Below, one piece after another: positions 1-10,903 of a stretch of DNA of 64,000 nucleotides. The stretch is from Cliona cf. orientalis (Eukaryota > Porifera > Demospongiae > Clionaida > Clionaidae): NCBI GenBank assembly GCA_963930775.1, contig OZ005689.1, positions 6,177,569 through 6,241,568 on the forward strand. The letters run 5' to 3'. Position 1 is the stretch's first letter; each line of letters starts with the position of its first letter. Under the pieces are notes generated by a model, which saw nothing but the letters and a program-made list of their open reading frames with translations, ran no database searches and had not been told where the DNA came from. Both the position numbers and the translations under genes were made by a program.

Positions 1-332
1 GATAGTAGTAGCCATCTGGAACGAGTGATGATGGCGTCTAAGAACGTGGGCGCTGTAGAGCACCGAAGTTGACGAACGAAATATCGATATATGGACGGGA
101 GTATGAATTTTCGTCCACGTAGTGTAACTTGCTATATTCTAGAGGACTATCGTTCATAATCATAATATCCTTAGCCTACCCCTTCACCTTCCTTGTGTAG
201 TGATTGCAGCTCCCCTAGCCCCGCCCATCTTGTGCGCGCGGCGCCAATATGAACATTATTTCCGGTATGAAATATCGCACAACCTTTAAATCAATTTACA
301 AGGAGTTTCTCCACAAAATTCAACACATAAAG
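1..332. other. No recognised gene
   Basis: I see no conserved coding signal here. It lies just 3' of the minus-strand pogo-type transposase gene and may hold its 3' UTR and the 3' end of that transposon, whose outer inverted repeat I could not identify. Confidence 0.4.
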
Positions 333-502
333 TTACTCTTTGCAATCATAGCAGATGTAGACGTCATCATTGGTAATTTCTATGTTACTGAGCCCAACAC
401 AGACTTGGTGATGCCATGCTTTGCAGTCTTGACAGCATACCCACTGCAGCTTTGAATCATTGCAGAACTCTGCTATGCAGAATGTAGCATCGCATGGATG
501 GT
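333..502 (-). CDS. Terminal exon of the pogo-type transposase: PHD-like zinc finger
   Basis: This 170-nt exon encodes 55 residues and a TAA stop. It has the Cys/His spacing of a PHD finger: two cysteines around CDATFC, then FC, a CCQDC pair, the signature aromatic and histidine in CKAWHHQVC, and a final CYDC. It follows a good acceptor (polypyrimidine then gcag at 503-506) and the phase matches the donor at 626, giving a 124-nt intron. C-terminal PHD-like fingers occur on some animal pogo-type transposases and could target chromatin or DNA; that role here is inferred. Confidence 0.75.
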
Positions 503-2944
503 CTGCAAAAAAAAAAAGAAAATAAAAGGATAGTGACAGTGTGTATTTATGCAGAAATAGTGTTAGATACTACCAGCATCCACTATAATAGTTTTACCAG
601 TATAATACAACTCATTGGAAACTCACCCTCTTCGTAGTCGGAGCCAATAGCCGAACTCTCTGACATGTCTGATTCAGGGACTGGGCTGGGAGATTGTTTG
701 CATCCTTTCTTAGACCGTGTCACTATTGTACACGCTTTAGCTGCTGTACTAGCTACAGATTTTTTCCTGGAAGTGCTACTGTCACACAATTTAGCATTCC
801 TACTGTTTTGAGTCTGTGAACGTGTAACTCTTAAGCTTCCAGATTTAGTAGATGCTTTCATGAGCCTAGATTCTCCAGCTGGTTCTCCGCTTTTCTGAGT
901 ACTCCGCTGCTTTGATGTGGCACTTTTTGTGGTGCACAAAGAGGCACTTCCAGATTTAGAACCACCTCCTTTCTTGAGCCTTGATCCACTAGCTTGCTCT
1001 CCTTTTTTCTGAGTACTTCGCTGCTTTGATGTGGCACCTTTTGTGGTGCACAAAGAAGTATTTCTACCCTTCTTGGCTGTATTACATGTGGAGGCACGTG
1101 CACTCACAGGATCTTTTGGATTTTTACTTTTAGTCAAAAGTGTATCATGCTGATCATCATCAGAGAGCTCTTCACAACTGGTGGATCCATCTTTCGTTCC
1201 TCCAACTTCATTACTTGTCACTGTTCTCTCCATTGTCTTCTTTGAACGAAGCCTCTTAGCTTCATCTGGGTATGTAGAATTCAGCCAAAGCATGTACCTT
1301 GAATCAATAGTCAAATTATAGCCATTCTCGTGTCGTCTTGCGAAGAGTTTTACTTCTTGAGGTGTAAACTTTATGGAGGTGTCAGCGTTTTGCTTCTTTT
1401 TTTCCTTTTCTTGTATCTTCTCCTCCCTTTTAGCCTCACGCTCTCGCCGCTTCGCTTCTTTCAATTCTATCTTTTCTCTTTTTTCTCTCTCTTTCTGTTC
1501 AATTCGCTTCAGATTCTCCGTGCTTGTAAGCACTTTGGCACAGGATTTCTTGGCTGGTGGGACACACTTAGCAGGGAGTTTTGGAAGCTGTAGAAGTTTA
1601 GATAGACCACTTTTACGGATGACACCCTCAACATCTGATGCCGTTTGCTGACTCTGAGATTCTTCAGTAGGATCAATAATCAGTTCACAAAGACGCTTAG
1701 CTTCATCAGGATGATGAATGTGGAGCCATGAAATATATTTGGGATCATTGGAAAGATCATATCCCTCTTCAAACCTTTGTTGAAAATGTTTTTCCTCCTC
1801 CTGAGTGAGCGACTGAGTACGTCTACTTTTGGGAGCAATTGGGCTATACATCGGCACAAACTTTAGTGAAGAGGAATGTGCCGGACTGTCGGTAACATCA
1901 CTGGAAGCTGTACGAGCAATAAATGCTGCTGAATCAAGAGGGTACACCCCTGCAGCCTTGAAGCCTGCACAAATGTTTCGTGGAATCATTGCTTCAGCCC
2001 AAGCACGCGAAAATAAATCTGAAAATTGGAATCGAGTGACAACCTTCCCTGGATTATTTGCCATATACTGGTGACATTGTTCATCCCAACACTGCTTCAA
2101 AACTCCAAAAGCAGCTACATCAAGAGGTTGAGCGATGTGAGTTGTATGAGGTGGGAGACAAAAAAGAATGATTTGCTGAGCTGCAGCTGTCTTGATGGTG
2201 GATGGATTGTAATGAGATGAGTGCCCATCCATCAGTAGAAGCAGCGGCCGCGCTGTGGGAGCATATGCCAGAAAATGATTGTGAAACCATATGTCAAACA
2301 CCTCACTATTCGACCATCCGTTATCGGTCAGAGCATAAATGGTTTCTGGGACTTCATTCAATGTCAAATCTGCTTTAAGAACTTTACGGTCGAATATTAC
2401 CATTGGTGGTAGTTTTGCTCCACTTGCATTAACACAGGCGATGACAGTAATTTGTGCCTTGTCTCCAGTAGTTACTGTGGTAGGGTGTTTGCATCCTTTT
2501 TCAGCTACGACACAAGATTTGTGTGCCTGCAGTGGGAATCCTGATTCATCGACATTGAAGATACGGCTAGGAAAGCTAATTATCTCATTTTCCAACATTG
2601 TCTGTTCCAGTAGGTCAAAGTAATGGTCAAGCACTGATTGATCCTGAGCGATAGCCCTTGCATAGGCTAGTTTCTCAGCTGTACGAATTGTTAACTCTGG
2701 GTGTCGACCTTTGAAGGAGTACCACCAACCAGGTGTGATGGAGGCATCAGGACCACGTTTTGTTTTCAAAGCTAACTCGACTATAGTGATAATTTGCTTC
2801 CTAGTTTTGGCATATCCAACCCTTGCACATTCTTTGATAAAGTGGACCAGTTCATGCTCTTCAGTGTCCGTTAAGTACCGCTCTGGACCACTAGTAGCAC
2901 CAGGTAAGGTTTTCCCGCTGATTCTGTCTCGGATAGTAGACTTA

Positions 2945-3634
2945 CTCAGTGCAGTTAAGGACTGTCTCACCTGTATTTGTCAATGAAATATGCACATTTT
3001 CAGGAGTTAATACTAGTGCTTATCTGACAATTGAGTACTGATCATGATATTGAAATTGAAGCCCAACTCTAGTACTTTCATAATATGAAATAGTAAACCA
3101 CAAATATCTAATCAATTAAGCGGTATAACCGCGATTAACCACGCCCTCTGTAACACTATTTGTAGTTTTCCAACATTGTTCCCGTCAGACTTTTGTTACC
3201 TTAACTAGACAAGGTTAAATCTGAGCTACTTTTCTTGATTTTCACCGAGGGATATTCGTAAGCAACATCGTGGTAAGAAAAAAATCGCAAAAAACGCCAT
3301 TTCAGCTATCCTGACGGGATGATCTTTCGCACACGCCCACAAAGCGGAGCGAGCAGTCAACTTATCCCTCGGCAGATTCTCGATAAATATCTCGAAGTTT
3401 AGCTTTCCATCATTCAAATTGCGAAATAACCCCTGGAACAATGTTGGAACTTGCAGAACGAAAAAAATCGCTCGAATGCTGCAGCTATGCGGCTACACAG
3501 CCGTGGCTTGTACTATGCCACTATCGGGTGACGTCACGTCTAACCGCTAATTGGCCACAAATTTGCACGCTAAGTATATAGCCGTTAGTACGGCGCGCGC
3601 GATAAGACTTGAGACAGTCCTTAAACGCACTGAG
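2945..3634. mobile_element. 690-bp non-autonomous TA-flanked TIR element (MITE) inside the transposase HTH
   Basis: The ends form a 25-bp inverted repeat with 23 matches, starting CTCAGTGC and containing TTAAGGACTGTCTCA. TA dinucleotides flank it (2943-2944 and 3635-3636). Internal CCAACATTGTT / AACAATGTTGG (about 3172 and 3438) give a second fold. No coding capacity is evident. Joining the flanks with one TA restores the transposase frame as GVP-KST, the strongest proof of boundaries. TA duplication fits the Tc1/mariner/pogo superfamily. The minus-strand end ...atacag GTGAGACAG could act as a splice acceptor, so intron-like removal is possible but no good donor is seen. Confidence 0.85.
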
Positions 3635-3857
3635 TAGGGACACCAAATTCAAGTTCAGCTCTGCTGTATGTGTATTCATCACATTTTACAGCCTCACAAG
3701 CAAGTCTGATCTTTTCCTCAGTCCACAATTTGTATGCAGCAGGGCGATTGGACTGTTTACGATCGGTGATAGGTATAGAAGGCTTGGAGGAAGGTCTTGT
3801 TGCATAAACTCTCCTTGCTAAGGGTACATACTCCTTGGAATTCTTTCTCCTCAGCAT

Positions 3858-4510
3858 GTTTACTGTGAACACCTGCTAAGAGTAAAAAAAAAAAAACCAG
3901 TACATAGTATGTTCTTATACAAACTATAGGAGGGTCTGGACTGTGGTAGGCTTCCTCAGAGTACAGCTTGTAGGTACCCATGTTCAATGTAATTAGATTA
4001 CTAACAGACAGTTCTTGTTTATGGTGCTAGCTAACCAATTGGACATGCATGCATGCATGCACATGTATACATGTAGGCCATATTATTAAAAGAGTAACTA
4101 CTATTAATTCAAAACTAGAAATAAAACTGGAAAGAACTAGGGCTTGATAATACTAAGTGCTATTATAGTAGTAACTTATTAACACAAGGCTTGAATTAAG
4201 GGGATGACCGCACACCTGCAAATCTGCAGCTATCCATAGCCACTTTAATATAAAAAATGATGTTAATAAAGATCTTCTAAATATTATTATTCATCTGAAA
4301 CCACTATACAAAACAGTTTGGCTTGGATTTCAAACTTATGGCTAACTATAGCTAGATTTATTAATGATATTAAATTTTAATATTAAATTTCACCCCTGCC
4401 ATGGATCCTTAATAACGATTGTCAAATATTCTTGACGATATAGAAGTGTCCTGTGTATCACTGTTAACTCACCTACACTCACTGCCGTTTGAATTGACTA
4501 GGGAAAACTG
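3858..4510. other. Transposase 5' flank, no other gene recognised
   Basis: A ctcttagcag acceptor lies just upstream of the transposase ATG on the minus strand, so a 5' untranslated exon probably lies further up in this stretch. The rest is AT-rich with a GCATGCAT run near 4046; I see no conserved ORF. Confidence 0.35.
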
Positions 4511-4513
4511 TAA

Positions 4514-4756
4514 GGCCACTGTAACTTGATTCCTTGTTTCCCGTCACCCGCCCGCATGCTTATTTTGTAGCCGCCTCAAAATTCATTATGCATTGCTACA
4601 GCAAGCCAGCTAGTCATGCTCCTTGTAAACCACAGGAAGTGGGCAAGGTTTAGTGGTTACATAATGATATTCATGCATAATGAATAATGACCGCCCGCCC
4701 GCATGCTCTCCAGGCATAGGAGAGGACGGGAAACAAGCATTTAAGTTACAGTGGCC
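4514..4756. mobile_element. PIF/Harbinger-type MITE, copy 1
   Basis: 243 bp with terminal inverted repeats GGCCACTGTAACTT / AAGTTACAGTGGCC and a TAA duplication at 4511-4513 and 4757-4759. TWA triplet duplications and GG-starting ends are typical of PIF/Harbinger. A CCCGCCCGCATG motif lies near the left end and a longer CGCCCGCCCGCATG near the right, both in the same orientation. It is nearly identical to 10129..10378. Confidence 0.85.
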
Positions 4757-4947
4757 TAACGCTGGAACAGCTACCGTAGATTGGGTGTTTTTACGGGGTG
4801 AAATGACGTTGTAGGATTGATCCGTACCGCTACAGGCGACTTGGTAAGCTCTGATAGCGACCACAACAACGTAAAGACCTTCTTCTCCAAAAGAGCGGAC
4901 TTTCTGTGCGGACGAATATTAATACCCGGAACCGGCCTAGCACAACC

Positions 4948-4963
4948 ACTGCGCATGCGCAGT
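4948..4963. promoter_or_regulatory. Perfect 16-bp palindrome matching the NRF1-type site
   Basis: ACTGCGCATGCGCAGT contains TGCGCATGCGCA, the consensus of animal NRF1 binding sites common in CpG-rich promoters. No convincing first exon lies beside it, so a promoter role is only suggested. Confidence 0.3.
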
Positions 4964-5489
4964 GGGCGGGGCTTCGATGGCTACAATTACCGGTCATGAA
5001 CGGCAAGGTAGTACCGGTGCTGCACTGGAGTTGGAGACAGTTGATCACTTTTAGTTTGTATTTTACGAAGCTAAGTCGAAAATTCATACTCCTGGGCAAA
5101 TATCAATATTTCGCATAACTCCTTTGATGAAGCACGACACCCATGTCACTAACTTCCAGCGTCACTAATTGTAGACATTAATTACTGTTGGGTGGGGCTC
5201 TCAGTTGATGTTCAGGACAGAGCATCAGGTTGAACGAAGTTGGCTTGGTGATGTCCGAAAACGCGTACGTTCGAAAATCCATACCTTACTCTACTGGCGC
5301 GATTCAAAGCCGATCGCGCATAGCGCGAGCAAGTACTGCACATGGCGGTCACGCGCTAGACCACACTGTGATCTGATTGGCCATGTCCACATTCCAGACA
5401 TGAGCACAACGCGGGTATAGGGATGTTACCAGACCCTTCCTCTCTCTTGCGAAGGGGCTGGTACCCCAGACTAATGTGTGCTTGCGTGC

Positions 5490-5645
5490 CTGTGTGCTTT
5501 CAAAGAAATCTTGTGACTTTTGCGAAGGCTCGCCCCGCACAGATGACTTTCATCACCACTAGTATATATATTATATATATATATATAAAACCGCTTCCTG
5601 TACCTCGTGTATTCGGGGCTCGCTCAGGCTCACCCCGAATTAACT
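5490..5645. repeat. Abutting ends of two H-family elements around an AT microsatellite
   Basis: From 5490 to 5557 the sequence matches the CTAG end of H (complement of the stretch starting 7403), ending CATCACCACTAG. After an (AT)n tract comes the other H end: CGCTTCCTGTACCTCGTG, then a hairpin TTCGGGGC...GCCCCGAA-like closing at about 5642. The head-to-tail arrangement suggests two truncated copies joined at the microsatellite. Confidence 0.6.
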
Positions 5646-5831
5646 GATAACTTCTGAATCAGCCTAATTGGTCTTTAAAGTGCAGAATGTCGTACTGGAA
5701 AGTCTGAATTAGTCTATGCACAATTCAAACTTGCATTAGCTAGATAGTAAAATATAGCAGAGTTGGGAATGACTACTTCAGAATCTGTGACACTGCATGG
5801 CAGTGCAGACCATTTTTTCAACATACTAATA

Positions 5832-6804
5832 CTAGTGGTGATGAAAATCATCTGTGCGGGGCGAGCCTTTGCAAAAGTCACAAGATTTCTCACAGGCATG
5901 CATGCGCACATTGGGCTGGTAAGCTTACCCCAATAGCTAGGCCTGAGAAGCTACCATGAAAGTGGAAGTATCACAGATTGCTAGTGTAATAGCTATAATC
6001 CAATAATGTTGATCACCTATGCTACATTTAGTAGTCTACATGACATGATCATGAGTCCAAGTACCTGTAGCCAGGCCCTGAGTAGTTTAGACCCTTTTTC
6101 GCCCGACGACCTTTACCTACTCTCTCCACACGCGAAAAAGGGTCTAGCAAAGGTCAGGTTTAATCAAATTTTGTCTGGCCAATCAGATTCAGCTTTTGAA
6201 ATTCATGCAAGCAATTTATGCGTGGGTGTAGAGTAGCAATTGGCAAAAACAGGCACTAGACCAGGCCTACTATGCTTTTAGTGTTTTTAGAGCTTACTTT
6301 CAAACATAATAACATCAGACTGGGCCATCTGCTGCTGTTCTTTTGCTTTTGAGACAAGCGCGCACTCGTATGGCTTCACCTAATGAATTGCATTCCAACA
6401 CTGACCTTTGCTAGACCCTTTTTCGCGTGTGGAGAGAGTAGGTAAAGGTCGTCGGGCGAAAAAGGGTCTAGCTTGATAGACTAGGCCCTGAGAGGATAAG
6501 CCTCCATGCAGTCATCTTCATGCTCAGGAAAGTGGAGTCTACCATTGATGTTAATCGTGGACCTGAGCCTTGCCAGAGCGGTACAGCACTCACCTTTCCA
6601 GTTGTGCCTTGCCTACACGCGAATTGTCTCTCAGATCGATGGTGCAGTGCAGGCGTATGCGCACGCGCATGCATGACGACCATTACCTTACGCGTTCAAA
6701 ATTTAACTCTCTCCTCACTGAAATGATCACCCCACAAACATATATACATATAAAACCGCTTCCTGTACCTCGTGTATTCGGGGCTCGCTCAGGCTCGCCC
6801 CGAA
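5832..6804. mobile_element. Short non-autonomous copy of hairpin-ended element H
   Basis: The left end CTAGTGGTGATGAAAATCAT and right end (hairpin ATTCGGGGC...GCCCCGAAT closing at 6804) match both ends of the H copy at 7403..29464. Between them are the shared segments around 5905-5990 and 6000-6082, continued at 6493-6800. This copy lacks the 21-kb Y insertion and so serves as an empty-site relative; it carries instead a 400-bp MULE-like insertion. Read on the minus strand, H starts TTCGGGG, ends CTAG before a T, and has a GATGA..TCATC hairpin 8 nt before CTAG, which resembles Helitron or Helentron ends. Confidence 0.7.
6083..6482. mobile_element. MULE-like foldback MITE with nested inverted repeats
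   Basis: A 10-bp duplication AGGCCCTGAG flanks it (6073-6082 and 6483-6492), the length expected for Mutator-like elements. Inner TIRs of 70 bp (6088-6157 and 6401-6470) are essentially perfect. Each TIR is itself a partial palindrome, running from TAGACCCTTTTTCGC to GCGAAAAAGGGTCTA. The uninterrupted target is seen at 29139..29148 in the other H copy, which confirms the boundaries. Confidence 0.85.
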
Positions 6805-6841
6805 TTATGTTCTATGGTGATTGAGCGTAGTAGCTAAATAA

Positions 6842-7067
6842 GGCCCCTCCAAATCAATTAGTAGTTTCTCATCCCCCCTTAATTTCCGCCCGCATGCATT
6901 TTGTGATTAGGAGCACAATGCAAAAGTATACCGCATCCTTTTTTGCAAGCGATTTTGACGACCATTTCCATCAAAAATTACACATATTGACGACCATTAC
7001 CACCGCCCGCCCGCATCAATTTTGAGCTCAGAGGGGATGAGAAACTACTAATTGATTTGGAGGGGCC
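6842..7067. mobile_element. PIF/Harbinger-type MITE, TIR variant 2
   Basis: 226 bp with TIRs starting GGCCCCTCCAAATCAATTAG and TAA duplications (6839-6841, 7068-7070). CCGCCCGCATG near the left end and CCGCCCGCCCGCAT near the right reproduce the motif layout of copy 1, although the TIR sequence differs. Confidence 0.85.
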
Positions 7068-7974
7068 TAAGTAACAGTCAAATAAGTATAAAAAGTAATT
7101 GAAAATTAAAGGATGAAGAAGGGATGGTATAGGACCAAAAAATACACAAACAAGATTTGTAGGGATATTAAGGTACCATTTAATTGCGTGGGCGTGAGCG
7201 TCAGGAATGGCTAATTCAATTAGCGAATCGTGAAGGGGCGTGGCCGAAGAGGCCATACGAGTGCTTTTGGTCGAAGGTGGGCGTGTCCAGAATCGGCCAG
7301 GGATGATTATGCGCGTGTAATTAGCGACCGGAAGTGGCCCCTGAAGAAAAGGCCGGTAATTGCCCACATCAAAGCAAGATCAAAGCATTCTTGCTTAACT
7401 ACTAGTGGTGATGAAAATCATTTGTGCGGGGCGAGCCTTCGCAAAAGTCACAAGATTTCTTTGAAAGAACACATGCATGCATGCATGCACACATGGGGTT
7501 GGTAACTACCTCAATAGCTAGGCCTGAGAAGCTACCACGACAGTGAAAGTATCACAGATTGCTAGTACAATAGCTATTATAAACAGTTTCCAAAATAAAT
7601 CCGGATTTTACAATATGATTTTTTACTGCAAAAATGGACCATAAACGGTCAATTTTGAAAATATAAAATATTATTTACAAATAGGGCTAAAAATTAGTCA
7701 AAGAAGCAAAGGAATAAAAGTTACAAAAATCACATTTTCAGGTCTATTGTACAATTTCACATTAGTTTGCAAGATTGAACAAAATTCTGACAATGATATT
7801 TTCAAATAATATTGGTGCCAATGATGGTCAAATTAAAGCAACAAAAACCAGAAACAAAAGTTGCTAGGAATAATATCATGAAATGGACAACAGATAGTAT
7901 TAAATGTTTGTAGTATACATATTTGAAATTGGAAGTCTCAGTGATCTTGGTCCTCCTTGTATACGTAGCTAGGT

Positions 7975-8440
7975 CTTTGAAATTTCTAGGCCCATGCAGT
8001 TAGCTACATGTCGAAGATCTCTGAATCCGAATATAGCTATCATTGAGACCGACCTAGAAATTTCAAAGCCCTTCGATGTATGACTGCATGGGCCTAGAAA
8101 TTTCAAAGACCTAGCTACAGGGAGACAGACCCTTGAAATTTCAAAGCCCTTCGATGTGTAACTGCATTTGCCTAGAAATTTCAAAGACCTAGCTACAGGG
8201 AGACTGACCCTTGAAATTTCAAAGCCCTTTGATGTGTGACTGCATGGACCTAGAAATTTCAAAGACCTAATTGCTACAGGGAGACCGACCCTTGAAATTT
8301 CAAAGCCCTTCGATGTGTGACTGCATGCTGGGCCTAGAAATTTCAAAGCCCTTCGATGTGTGATTGCATGGGCCAAGAAATTTCAAAGAGTCTGACCTAG
8401 CTAAAGGGAAACTGATCCTTGAAATTTCAAAGACCTTCAA
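7975..8440. repeat. Subterminal minisatellite of element Y (left)
   Basis: About five diverged units of ~85-90 bp, each with GAAATTTC palindromes in contexts such as CCTAGAAATTTCAAAGACC and CCTTGAAATTTCAAAGCCC. A 135-codon open frame on the minus strand is repeat-driven (GFEISR reiterated) and I do not count it as a gene. Related TTGAAATTTCAA motifs recur at 27797-28390 near the other end of Y. Confidence 0.7.
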
Positions 8441-9095
8441 TGTGACCGAGACTTTTGGTCAGTTTGTAATGTCTGTCTAAGTAGCTAATTTTACATTCTA
8501 AGTAATTGTTGTGTTCCTTTAAACAAGTTGCAGACCCCCGGGCTATCGGTGCCTACTAATGTCTGTGCAAGTGGGATTCTAGTTACATACTATTGTTATG
8601 CTATCATAATTTGTTCTATTGTTTCTTTATATCCAGGATAACAACATCGTGCATGTCAGGTTCACAGAGACTGTTAAAAAGCAAGCCATACTATATCATC
8701 TTCCATCAATATTAATTCTTATTTCCTATTGTGTTATTTTTAGTGATTATTGTAGTAGCCTCATACCTAGGCCACTCCTGAAGCATGGGAACAGCCTGGG
8801 TGTGAGTGTGATGAAAATTGTCAATGGTTTACTACATGTGAATATTAATGCTGTGACCAGATAAGTATGCAGGCTAGTAGCACTTGCAATAGTATTGAAG
8901 TTTATTAGCAAGTACTCAGAATATCCCATCCATGTCCCATGGCTAGGTTCCACACGTAGCTAGCAAATAGAAAAATACTCTGGGGGGGGGGGGGGGGGGG
9001 AGATCCATAGGGATCAGAAAAGTATAAAAATTAATGCAAGTTTAATTAGGGGGGAAAGAGAGAGATGCAACAAAAATTGATTGTGCACCTAGGAT
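8441..9095. other. Non-coding stretch of Y with a G19 run
   Basis: No supported gene. 8982-9000 is an uninterrupted run of 19 G, able to form a G-quadruplex. Around 8757-8800 a segment (CCTCATACCTAGGCC) resembles dispersed repeat termini. Confidence 0.4.
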
Positions 9096-10903
9096 TTAGC
9101 TACTATCTAATTTGTTATATAAATCTCTTAGTTGGTCCTTCACTATCTTTGATAATGAACCACCTTTCGTTAGTTTTATATCACGATGGATGATTTCATC
9201 AACAGGCAGAGTTTCAGTCCAGGCCACCAATGATTTTCTTTTGTCTTTGTACGTATAAACTCTCCACCTCCCCGTCCAAGTACCATCAAACCATTTAATG
9301 GTTACTTGGCTTCCCTTCACCTCCAGTACTTCTCCAATCTGGGGTCATTCACAGTGATATTTTTGACAGAGGAGTGCCACTAGCTCTCCCTCTTGATTCT
9401 CCTATGTAATAATTTAAGAAAAGGACATTAATTAGGTTCAATAATAATAATTGCAAGTGTACATGCATGACATTGTTTAAGTTATGATTGTGTATACTTA
9501 GTGTGATGAAATGAACTCTGCCTCTTTATTATCAGATTCTGTTTTACGTTTAAATCATTATTCGGTTATTAACATTACTATCATAACTAAGTCACATTTT
9601 AAATTTCACTGATCTCAGAGATTCAGGTGCTATGTTCATCTAATTACCAACTTAAAGACTAGCTAGTACTACCAGCCAATCCACATTCATTGTCCTAATG
9701 TTCAGTGCTGCATTGAGCCCCACCCCATTACATACTATATGTCCTATGCAGTCTTGCAAAACTGACATAGCCAATCCACATTATATCCAATGCTATACTA
9801 AAAATATTATCCATAATGTGTTCTGAAAATAAGCTCCGAGTCGAGTCTACGCTCAAGCTTATAAAATTAATAACTCACCCTCTCTGAATGGGTGCTTGTA
9901 TGTGAGGTTGTTGCTGGTGGCCTTGCCTTCTTTATTGCTTGAAGATTGACCTTTTAGAACAAACACGTTCACTTTATTAGCAAGGTATCAGTACACATTG
10001 CACATTATGGGGACTGTGGTAAACACTTAAAGTAATATTATTGCTACCTCGTCCTGATTGTTTTCCCGTTAGCTAGTACGTGAATATAGATGTTAAACCA
10101 GTACCATAGTATGATCCGCAATAAGTTAGGCCACTGTAACTTGATTCCTTGTTTCCCGTCACCCGCCCGCATGCTTATTTTGTAGCCGCCTCAAAATTCA
10201 TTATGCACTGCTACAGCAAGCCAGCTAGTCATGCTCCTTGTAAACCACAGGATGTGGGCAAGGTTTAGTGGTTACATAATGATATTCATGCATAATGAAT
10301 AATGAATAATGACCGCCCGCCCGCATGCTCTCCAGGCATAGGAGAGGACGGGAAACAAGCATTTAAGTTACGGTGGCCTTAGTTAGGTCATAATACGCAC
10401 ATGCAATAAAAATAGTTTGGGCACTCAAGATCTAGCTAAATATTGTTACAGTAGCTAACTCACTTTCAGAATCCGCTGTGGAGAAAGATATTTGTTTTGG
10501 CTTCATAGCAACTAAATTAGTTGTTGATGGTGTCATCATCGGATCAGATACTTTTACCGGTGTTAGACATGCTGGTCCAGGTTGCACGTCAACTGATTCC
10601 ACAATACAACGGAGTTTGCAACACTTGGCTCCTTATCACAATCTGATCCTGGAGTCCATTCAACAACACTACCACTCGGATCAGAGCAACCATGGGCACT
10701 CCATTGTGATAAAACTGAAGATACTGTTACATCAAGTGATTGTTGGCTGTCATGAGTGCATTTCGGTATCCATACCGCAATTGAATCACTGGACCCATTT
10801 TCCTTTAATGGTGTGCTCATGATTCGAGGTGACCAATCGAGTATTTCTGACTGATCAGATGGTACAATTTCCCACTCCATTGTAAGGTAGCGACCAAATG
10901 TAT
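9096..10903 (-). pseudogene. Minus-strand gene set of element Y, unknown function, with in-frame stop
   Basis: I reconstruct exons from splice signals. The last, 9401 to 9096, follows acatag and encodes ENQEGELVALLCQKY, an in-frame TGA at 9347-9345, then PQIGEVLEVKGSQVTIKWFD and a ~70-residue basic, tryptophan-rich end that looks like a small beta-barrel (Tudor/chromo-like) domain; this is shape-based only. A middle exon lies at 9950-9879 (acceptor ctaaaag, donor gtgagt). An upstream exon starts at 10903 after tttcag and encodes TFGRYLTMEWEIVPSD and a Ser/Trp/Pro-rich stretch to about 10560, continuing open in another frame to about 10470. A PIF MITE (10129..10378) sits in the intron between. 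The 5' part was not found. The stop suggests a decayed copy; I do not recognise the family. Confidence 0.45.
10129..10378. mobile_element. PIF/Harbinger-type MITE, copy 2
   Basis: 250 bp, nearly identical to 4514..4756, with TIR GGCCACTGTAACTT and TTA duplications (10126-10128, 10379-10381). It differs from copy 1 mainly by one extra AATGAAT unit near 10305. Confidence 0.88.

Larger units (their letters stand above)
333..3857 (-). pseudogene. pogo/Tigger-type DDE transposase with C-terminal PHD-like finger, interrupted by a MITE
   Basis: Seen: the reading frame starts at ATG 3857 and its first part (3857 to 3637) holds a psq/CENP-B-like helix-turn-helix (residues ~42-90, around YKLWTEEKIRLACEAV). 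The long part (2942 to 627) holds a DDE_1 core: FNVDESGF, then LLLMDGHSSH, then HIAQPLDVAAFG. The second and third aspartates have 35 residues between them, the pogo DD35D spacing. The tail is basic and Lys/Glu-rich, with a ~40-residue motif present twice (GYDLSNDPKYISWLH / GYNLTIDSRYMLWLN) and a duplicated SLCTTK..TSKQRSTQK block. A donor gtgagt at 626 and acceptor tttgcag at 503 join in phase (Asp codon) to a final exon, 333..502. Established: pogo transposases bind their TIRs through the N-terminal HTH and cut in the nucleus. Oddity: 690 bp flanked by TA (2945..3634) splits the HTH; removing it with one TA gives an uninterrupted frame of about 902 residues. The gene is probably inactive unless that segment is spliced out. 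Confidence 0.85.

Noticed and set aside
249-455. 68-codon plus-strand frame
   Set aside because: Antisense of the PHD-like exon, whose Cys/His pattern and splice site are convincing on the minus strand.
1330-2986. Plus-strand frames opposite the pogo-type transposase
   Set aside because: Antisense shadows of a well-supported minus-strand gene.
7969-8376. 135-codon frame of SHTSKGFEISR repeats
   Set aside because: Produced by the minisatellite; lengths of units vary and the motif is a DNA palindrome rather than a protein repeat.
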